NCBI GenBank assembly: GCA_922989275.2
Contig: OV277861.1
Span: forward strand, 45,857,623-45,921,622
DNA: 64,000 nucleotides
Direction of reading: 5' to 3'
Source: Gari tellinella
Lineage: Eukaryota; Mollusca; Bivalvia; Cardiida; Psammobiidae
The notes beneath the pieces are model-generated. The model did not search any database and was not told the origin of the DNA. It was given only the letters and a program-made list of their open reading frames with translations. Shown here piece after piece: positions 54,172 to 64,000 of the stretch (position 1 is the first letter of the stretch; the number at the start of each line of letters is the position of its first letter). Position numbers and translations under genes: made by a program.

Positions 54172-54724
54172 CCAGTGGCTCGGTCTATGAAACGTCGTTC
54201 GACAAAAATGGTCGTTAGTCAGATTCTGAAATTATCAATATTTATTCACTTCTCCATCTTATCCTGTCTTTTGACATCTCTTTAGAATCATCATGAAAAG
54301 ATGATTCCAAAGAAATGGCTCAAGACAGGATTGGGGGCCTCCGTGGCCTAGTTGTATAGTCATTGTGACTTACATTACTAAGCTCCTCATCGCTGTGAGT
54401 TCGGATCCCAGTCTAGTCGTTCGGATTTTTCATGTGGGGAGGCCTTCCAGTTGGCTTGCTGAAGGCCAGTGATTATACCCAGTTGTCGTTTTTTGCCTGA
54501 AACAGTGCATAAAGGACTTCTTAGGCCTTCCTCCACCTGTAATTAGCTGGCCGTGGCGATATGACTGAAGTACTGTTGAAACCGACGTAAAATCATAAAA
54601 AATCAAATCAAATCAAAACAGTATTAGATGGAGCAATCTGCATTTAGATGTGTGTTTTTTTTTTTTTTTATAGTTTTGACTTACGACCGATTTTGTCGTG
54701 CAATGTTTCATAAAACGGACCCAT
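54172..54724. mobile_element. Family H MITE split by a SINE, intron 2 of gene 2
   Basis: The left part has CTATGAAACGTCGTTCGACA and AAATGGTCGTTAGTCAGATT; the right part ends TTTTGTCGTGCAATGTTTCATAAAACG-like sequence. The internal arm CAAGACAGGATT is interrupted by the SINE and resumes as TATTAGATGGAG. The insertion point differs from that of the family H copy in gene 1. Confidence 0.8.
54333..54617 (+). mobile_element. tRNA-derived SINE with 8-bp target duplication
   Basis: TCCGTGGCCTAGTTGTATAG contains an A-box-like start and GAGTTCGGATCCC a B box. The body has TTTTTCATGTGGGGAGGCCT and GGCGATATGACTGAAGTACT, and the tail is AAATCAAATCAAATC. The flanking duplication is ACAGGATT / ACAGTATT (one mismatch). 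It is the same family as 13570-13830. Confidence 0.82.
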
Positions 54725-54759
54725 GTCATTTTCCGTATTAAGTTAATACATGTATCGCG

Positions 54760-55310
54760 TTAAAAGTTACGATTTGTTTTGTAAGATAAGGTCATTCATG
54801 AATATACGTCATGTCAGGACATAAAGAAGGTCAGTAGGTCAGTAGGTCAAATCACAGGAAAAGCTTTTAGCCACTCCCTAGGCCATATTTTAACTCCAAT
54901 CTTCTTGAAGTTCGTTTTTGGTTATTATCTGACAAAAGCATAGCAATATATTGATATTAGGGGTTACATAATTACTAAAAAATAGGTCAGTAGGTCAAGA
55001 CATATAAAAAGAGTTCTAAACACTCTAGAAGCCATACTTTTAGCCGCAAATTCACAAATCAAAATTGCTCTGAATTATCAATATGACTAAATCTAAGCAA
55101 TGTTGTTATATATAAATGACATGGGGTTAAAATGGATCAGTACATGTTAGTCAAATCAAAGGAAAGGTTCAGGGTACTCTTATGTCCTAATTTCACGAAA
55201 AAAACTCAGAATGACCACCATTAGAAAGTTTAGGTGAAGTATGAATATGGGTTATGTCGGACTGAAAAGGAGGTCAGTAAATCAAATCATAGAAAATTAT
55301 TCTCAACATT
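54760..55310 (+). repeat. Intronic GTAGGTC-type tandem repeat, gene 2
   Basis: AAAAAATAGGTCAGTAGGTC (about 54978) and related motifs repeat in units of about 150 bp. The block is collinear with 40720-41330 of gene 1 and runs up to exon 3. Confidence 0.75.
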
Positions 55311-55321
55311 ATTATTTTCAG

Positions 55322-58300
55322 ATTGTCCCTTTCCAACTGTGACCAATCCTGATATAGTACTACATGGTAATCTACAAAATGTTGGTGCGAAACTTGCCTT
55401 CAAGTGTGTGCCAAACAATCAGTTGATTGGAGCAAAGACTGCAAAATGTGTGAAAGAGCAACTACATGCAAACTGGAATGTCCCGTTTCCGTCATGTGTC
55501 ATTCCAGGCATGACGTCATCTTCATCCACTGATCCTACTACAATAACAGTTTCGATAACAACTGAATCAACTACAACCACAACACCGAAAACCACTGAAC
55601 CTATTACACCAACCACCACATCGACAACAACTGAACCTACTACAACCACCACACCGACAACCACCGAACTAACTACAACTACCACACCTACAACCACTGA
55701 ACCTACTACAACCACCTCACCGACAACCACTGAACCTACTACAACCATCACACCGACATCCACTGACCCTTCTACAACCACCACTACGACAACCACTGAA
55801 CCTACAACAACCATCACACCGACAACCACTGAACCTACTACAACCACCACACCGACATCCACTGAACCTACTACAACTATCACACCGACAACCACTGAAC
55901 CTACAACAACCACCACACCGACAGCCACTGAACCTAGTACAACTACTACAACGAAAACCACTGACCCTAGTACAACTACTATATCGACAACCATTGAACC
56001 TTCTACAACCACCACATCGATAACAAGTAAATCTACAACAACCACACCGACAACCACTGAACCTATTACAACCACCACACCGTCAACCACTGAACTGATC
56101 ACAACCACCACACCGACAACCAATGAATATACTACTACCACCACACCGACAACAACTGATCCTTCTTCTACCACCACTACGACAACCACTGATCCTACTA
56201 CTATCACCACACCGACAACCACTGATCCTTCTTCTACCACCACTACGACAACCACTGATCCTACTACTACCACCACACCGACAACCACTTATCCTACTAC
56301 AACCATCACACCGACAACCACTGAACCTACTACAACCATCACACCGACAACCACTGAACCTACTACAACCACCACATCGACAACCACTGAACCTACTACA
56401 ACCATCACACCGACAACCACTGAACCTACTACAACCACCACACCGACAACCACTGAACCTACTACAACCACCACACCGACAACCACTGAACCTACTACAA
56501 CCACCACACCGACAACCACTGATCCTTCTTCTACCACAACTACGACAACCACTGAACCTACTACTGCCATCACACCGACAACCACTGAACCTACTACAAC
56601 CATCACACCGACAACCACTGAACCTACTACAACCATCACACCGACAACCACTGAACCTACTACAACCACCACTACGACAACCACTAATCCTTCTTCTACC
56701 ACCACTACGACAACCACTGAACCTACTACTGCCATCACATCGACAACCACTGAACCTACTACAACCATCACACCGACAACCACTGAACCTACTACAACCA
56801 TCACACCGACAACCACTGAACCTACTACAACCACCACACCGACAACCACTGAACCTACTACAACCATCACACCGACAACAACTGAACCTACTACAACCAC
56901 CACACCGACAACCACTGAACATACTACAACTACCACACCGACAACCACTGATCCTTCTTCTACCACCACTACGACAACCACTGATTCTACTACTACCACC
57001 ACATCGACAATCACTGATCCTACTACAACCATCACACCGACAACCACTGAACCTACTACAACCACCACACCGACATCCACTGAACTTACTACAACCACCA
57101 CACCTACAATCACTGAACATACTACAATTACCACACCGACAACCACTGATCCTTCTTCTACCACCACTACGACAACCACTGATTCTACTACTACCACCAC
57201 ATCGACAATCACTGATCCTACTACAACCATCACACCGACAACCACTGAACCTACTACAACCATCACACCGACAACCACTGAACCTAATACAACCATCACA
57301 CCGACAACCACTGATCCTTCTTCTACCAACATTACGACAACCACTGATTCTACTACTACCACCACACCGACAACCACTGAACCTACTACAACTACTACAT
57401 CGACAACAACTGATCCTACTACAACCATCTCACCGACAACCACTGATCCTACTACAACCACCACACCGACAACCACTGATCCTTCTTCTACCACCAGTAC
57501 GACAACCATTGAACTTACTACTGCCATCACATCGACAACCACTGAACCTACAAAAACTACCACACCGACAACCACTGAACCAACTTCAACTTCCACACCG
57601 ACAACCACTGAATCTACATCAACTACCACACCGACAACCACTGAACCTACTTCAACTACCACACCGACAACCACTGAACCTACTATAACTACCACACCGA
57701 CAACCACTGATCCTACAACAACCACCACACCGACAACCATTGAACCTACAACAACCACCACACCGACAACCACTGAACCTACTTCAACTACCACACCGAC
57801 AACCACTGAACCTACTATAACTACCACACCGACAACCACTGATCCTACAACAACCACCACACCGACAACCACTGAACCTACAACAACCACCACACCGAAA
57901 ACCACTGAACCTACTACAACCATCACACCGACAACCACTGAACCTACTACAACCACCACTACGACAACCACTAATCCTTCTTCTACCACCACTACGACAA
58001 CCACTGAACCTACTACTGCCATCACATCGACAACCACTGAACCTACTACAACCATCACACCGACAACCACTGAACCTACTACAACCATCACACCGACAAC
58101 CACTGAACCTACTACAACCACCACACCGACAACCACTGAACCTACTACAACCATCACACCGACAACAACCGAACCTACTACAACCACCACACCGACAACC
58201 ACTGAACATACTACAACTACCACACCGACAACCACTGATACTTCTTCTACCACCACTACGACAACCACTGATTCTACTACTACCACCACATCGACAATCA

Positions 58301-61300
58301 CTGATCCTACTACAACCATCACACCGACAACCACTGAACCTACTACAACCACCACACCGACATCCACTGAACTTACTACAACCACCACACCTACAATCAC
58401 TGAACATACTACAATTACCACACCGACAACCACTGATCCTTCTTCTACCACCACTACGACAACCACTGATTCTACTACTACCACCACATCGACAATCACT
58501 GATCCTACTACAACCATCACACCGACAACCACTGATTCTACTACTACCACCACACCGACAACCACTGATCCTACTACAACCATCTCACCGACAACCACTG
58601 ATCCTACTACAACCACCACACCGACAACCACTGATCCTTCTTCTACCACCAGTACGACAACCATTGAACTTACTACTGCCATCACACCGACAACCACTGA
58701 ACCAACTTCAACTTCCACACCGACAACCACTGAATCTACATCAACTACCACACCGACAACCACTGAACCTACTTCAACTACCACACCGACAACCACTGAA
58801 CCTACTATAACTACCACACCGACAACCACTGATCCTACAACAACCACCACACCGACAACCATTGAACCTACAACAACCACCACACCGACAACCACTGAAC
58901 CTACTTCAACTACCACACCGACAACCACTGAACCTACTATAACTACCACACCGACAACCACTGATCCTACAACAACCACCACACCGACAACCACTGAACC
59001 TACAACAACCACCACACCGAAAACCACTGAACCTACTACAACCATCACACCGACAACCACTGATCCTACTACAACCATCACACCGACAACCACTGATCCT
59101 ACTACAACCACCACATCGACAACCAGTGAACCTACAATAACTACCACACCGACAACCACTGATCCTACAACAACCACCACACCGACAACCACTGAACCTA
59201 CAACAACCACCACACCGACAACCACTGAACCTACTACAACCATCACATCGACAACCACTGAACCTACTATAACTACCACACCGACAACCACTGAACCTAC
59301 TACAACTACCACACCGACAACAACTGAATCTACAACAACCACCACACCGACAACCACTGATTCTACTACAACCACCACATCGACAACCACTGAACCTACT
59401 ATAACTACCACACCGACAACCTCTGAACCTACTACAACCATCACACCGACAACCTCTGAACCTACTACAACCATCACACCGACAACCACTGAACCTACAA
59501 CAACCACCACACAGACAACGAATGATCCTACTACAACCATCACACCGACAACCATTGAACCTACTACAAAAACCACACCGACAACCTCTGAACCAACTAC
59601 AACCACCACACCGACAACCTTTGAACTTACAACAACCATCACACCGACAACCACTGAACCTACTACAACCATCACACCGACAACCACTGAACCTACTACA
59701 ACTACCACACCGACATCCACTGATCCTACTACAACATCCACACCGACAACCTCTGAACCAACTACAACCACCACACCGACAACCTCTGAACCTACTCCAA
59801 CCATCACACCGACAACCACAGAACCTACTATAACTACCACACCGACAACCACTGATCCTACTACAACCATCACACCGACAACCACTGCACCTACTGCAAC
59901 TACTACATCGACAACAACTGAACCTACTACAACCATCACACCGACAACCACTGAACCTACTACAACCATCACACCGACAACCACTGATCCTTCTTCTACC
60001 ACCACTACGACAACCACTGAACAAACTACTGCCATCACATCGACAACCACTGAACCTACTATAACTACCACACCGACAACCACTGAACCTACTACAACTA
60101 CCACACCGACAACCACTGAACCTACAACAACCACCACACCGACAAACACTGATCCTACTACAACCACCACATCGACAACCACTGAGCCTACTATAACTAC
60201 CACACCGACAACCTCTGAACCTACTACAACCATCACACCGACAACCACTGAACCTACAACAACCATCACACCGACAACCACTGAACCTACTATAACTACC
60301 ACACCGACAACCACTCAACCTACTATAACTACCACACCGACAACCACTGATCCTACTACAACCACCACACCGACAACCAGTGAACTTACTACAACCATCA
60401 CACCGACAACCACTGAACCTACTACAACAACCACACCGACAACCTCTGAACAAACTACAACCACCACACCGACAACCTCTGAACTAACTACAACCATCAC
60501 ACCGACAACCACTGAACCTACTACAACAACCACAACGACAACCTCTGAACCAACCCCAACCACCACACCGACAACCTCTGAACCTACTACAACCATCACA
60601 CCGACAACCACTAAACCTACTATAACTACCACTCCGACAACCACTGATCCTACTACAACCACCAAACCGACAAGCACTGAACCTACAACAACCACCACAC
60701 AGACAACCACTGAACCTACTACAACTACTACATCGACAACAACTGAACGTACTACAGCCATCACACCGACAACCACTGAACCTACTACAACCATCACACC
60801 GACAACCACTGATCCTTCTTCTACCACCACTACGACAACCACTAGACCTACTACTGACACCACATCGACAATCACTCAACCTACTACAACTACCAAACCG
60901 ACAACCACTGAACCTATTACAACCACCACACCGACAACCACCGAACATACTACAACCACCACACCGACAACCACTGAACATACTACAACCACTACACCGA
61001 CAACCACTGAATCTACAACAATTACCACATCGACAACCACTGAACCTACTTCAACAACCACACCGACAAACACTGAACCTTCTATAACTACCACACCGAC
61101 AACAACTGATCCTACAACAACCACCACACCGACAACCACTGAACCTACAACAACAATCACACCGACAGTCACTGAACCTACTACAACCATCACACCGACA
61201 ACCACTGATACTACTACAACCATCACACCGACAACCACTGATCCTTCTTCTACCACCACTACGACAACCACTGAACCTACTACTGCCATCACATCGACAA

Positions 61301-64000
61301 CCACTGAACCTACTATAACTACCACACCGACAACCACTGAACCTACTACAACTACCATACCGACAACCACTGAACCTACAACAACCACCACACCGACAAC
61401 CACTGATCCTACTACAAACACAACATCGACAACCACTGAACCTACTATAACTACGACACCGACAACCTCTGAACCTACTACAACCATCACACCGACAACC
61501 ACTGAACCTACAACAACCACCAAACCAACAACTACTGAACCTACTTTAACTACCACACCGACAACCACTGATCCTACTACACATATCACACCAACAACCA
61601 CTGAACCTACAACAACCACCACACCGACAACCACTGATCCTACTACAACCACCACATCGACAACCACTGAACCTACTATAACTACCACACCGACAACCTC
61701 TGAACCTACTACAACCATCACACCGACAACCACTGAACCTACAACAACCACCACACCAACAACCACTGAACCATCTATAACTACCACACCGACAACCTCT
61801 GATCCTACTACAACCACCACACCGACAACCACTGAACCTACTACACCCGTCACACCGACAGCCACTGATCCTTCTTCTACCACCACTACGACAACAACTA
61901 GACCTACTACTGACACCACATCGACAATCACTCAACCTACTACAACTACCAAACCGACAACCACTGAACCTATTACAACCACCACACCGACAACCACCGA
62001 ACATACTACAACCACCACACCGACAACCACTGAACCTACAACAACTACCACACCGACAACCACTGAACCTACTTCAACAACCACACCGACAAACTCTGAA
62101 CCTTCTATAACTACCACACCGACAACCACTGATCCTACAACAACCACCACACCAACAACAACTGAACCTACAACAACAATCACACCGACAGCCAGTGAAC
62201 CTACTACAACCATCACACCGACAACCACTGATGCTTCTTCTACCATCACTACGACAACCACTGAACCTACTACTGCCATCACATCGACAACCACTGAACC
62301 TACTATAACTACCACACCGACAACCACTGAACCTACAACAACCACCATACCGACAACCACTGATCCTACTACAAATACAACATCGACAACCACTGAACCT
62401 ACTATAACTACGACACCGACAACCTCTGAACCTACTACAACCATCACACCGACAACCACTGAACCTACAACAACCACCAAACCGACAACTACTGAACCTA
62501 CTATAACTACCACACCGACAACCACTGATCCTACTACACATACCACACCGACAACCACTGAACCTACAACAACCACCACACCGACAACCACTGATCCTAC
62601 TACAACCACCACATCGACAACCATTGAAACTACTATAACTACCACACCGACAACCTCTGAACCTACTACAACCATCACACCGACCACCACTGAACCTACA
62701 ACAACCACCACACCGACAACCACTGAACCATCTATAACTACCACACCGACAACCTCTGATCCTACTACAACCACCACACCGACAACCACTGAACCTACTA
62801 CAACCATCACACCGACAACCACTGAACCTACTACAACAACCACACCGACAACCTCTGAACCAACTACAACCATCACACCGACAACCACTGAACCTACTAC
62901 AACAGCCACACCGACAACCTCTGAACCAACTACAACCACCACACCGACAACCTATGAACTTACTAGAACCTTCACACCGACAACCACTGAACCTACTACA
63001 ACAACCACACCGACAACCTCTGAACCAACTTCAACCACCACACCGACAACATCTGAACCTACTACAACCATCACACCGACAACCACTAAACCTACTATAT
63101 CTACCACTCCGACAACCACTGATCCTACTACAACCACCACACAGACAACCACTGAACCTACTACAACTACTACATCGACAACAACTGAACCTACTCCAAC
63201 CATCACACCGACAACCACTGATCCTTCTTCTACCACCACTACGACAACCACTAGACCTACTACTGACACCAAATCGACAATAACTAAGCCTACTATAACT
63301 ACCAAACCGACAACCACTGAACCTATTACAACCACCACACCGACAACCACCGAACATACTACAACCACCACAACGACAACCACTGAATATACTACAACCA
63401 CCACACCGACAACCACTGAATCTACAACAACTACCACACCGACAACCACTGAACCTACTTCAACAACCACACCGACAAACATTGAACCTTCTATAACTAC
63501 CACACCGACAACCACTGATCCTACAACAACCACCACACCGACAACAACTGAACCTATAACAACAACCACACCGACAACCACTGAACCTACTACAACCATC
63601 ACACCGACAACCACTGATCTTACTACAACCATCACACCGACAACCACTGATCCTTCTTCTACTACCACTACGACAACCACTGAACCAACTACTGCCATCA
63701 CATCGACAACCACTGAACCTACTATAACTACCACACCGACAACCACTGAACCTACTACAACTACCACACCGACAACCATTGAACCTACAACAACCACCAC
63801 AACGACAACCACTGATCCTACTACAAACACAACATCGACAACCACTGAACCTACTATAACTACGACACCGACAACATCTGAACCTACTACAACCATCACA
63901 CCGACAACCACTGAACCTACCACAACCACCAAACCGACAACCACTGAACCTACTATAACTACCACACCGACAACCACTGATCCTACTACAACCACCACAC
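55322..64000 (+). CDS. Tandem gene 2, exon 3: sushi domain and giant Thr/Pro mucin array (open at window edge)
   Basis: The exon begins after acceptor ATTATTTTCAG (ends 55321), completing the split Asp codon. A sushi domain follows with four cysteines and Trp (DCPFPTV, FKCVPN, AKCVK, ANW, FPSCVI); 44 of 61 positions match gene 1 by eye. From about 55530 to 64000 the same 33-bp coding unit repeats about 255 times, with variants such as TTDPSSTTTTT, EPTTTIT, ITTTPTT and SEPTTT. The reading phase at the sushi codons (55324) and at the window end (63961) is the same and no in-frame stop was noticed, so the exon is at least 8,679 nt and the protein at least about 3,020 residues. The C-terminus lies outside the window. 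The product is a gel-forming or brush-like secreted mucin by composition; its partner is unknown. Large antisense frames here are by-products of the repeat. Confidence 0.87.

Noticed and set aside
56123..57688. Plus-strand frame rich in Leu/Pro/His/Arg/Gln over the mucin array
   Set aside because: It is another phase of the same repeat and does not connect to the sushi domain or a splice site.
56289..60314. Very long minus-strand frames (1,341 residues of Val/Gly/Ser) over the gene 2 array, and similar ones at 41881-43350, 55419-56288 and 60315-63998
   Set aside because: They are the reverse complement of the Thr/Pro repeat. A 33-bp unit without stops in a frame stays open indefinitely. The sushi domain and splice sites fix the coding strand as plus.

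Overview
The window looks like a metazoan nuclear genome, most likely a bivalve mollusc. The evidence is introns with GT/AG borders, one vertebrate-like metabolic exon (MAT2B), an apple/sushi/mucin secreted-protein gene pair, tRNA-derived SINEs, and an extreme density of short palindromic transposons. The species is not established from the sequence. No bacterial-style operons, rRNA genes, convincing tRNA genes or CRISPR arrays were seen.

Layout. 0-0.9 kb: last exon of a methionine adenosyltransferase 2 beta-subunit gene (+). 0.9-11.5 kb: a dense field of hairpin MITEs, many bounded by TTAA and some nested, a 161-bp tandem repeat and a duplicated 0.4-kb segment. 11.5-12.9 kb: a single-exon secreted leucine-rich-repeat protein (-). 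13-30 kb: gene-poor, with SINEs, a 1.1-kb fold-back element, a 42-nt poly-G run, a 46/92-bp satellite, several terminal-inverted-repeat (TIR) elements and a Tc1-like transposase scrap. 30.3-43.6 kb and 45.6 kb to the window end: two tandem copies of one gene (+).

The tandem gene has three exons whose phases fit perfectly in both copies. Exon 1 (300 nt) encodes a signal sequence and an apple/PAN-like cysteine module. Exon 2 (88 nt) encodes a four-cysteine module. Exon 3 encodes one sushi/CCP domain followed by a Thr/Pro mucin array built on an 11-residue (33-bp) unit. Copy 1 has about 41 units and ends at 43393. Copy 2 has about 255 units and is still open at the window edge, so it encodes at least about 3,020 residues. 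The pair differs by mobile insertions: copy 1 carries a 5.9-kb long-TIR element with a decayed integrase gene in intron 2, and copy 2 keeps the matching empty site.

The second theme is a hairpin transposon system. At least four TTAA-bounded (piggyBac-like) and two TA-bounded (Tc1/mariner-like) non-autonomous families each carry a central, nearly perfect hairpin of about 60-70 nt. One hairpin type is shared by families with unrelated ends, and its stem pairs covary between copies. Family names A to K used below are local labels.
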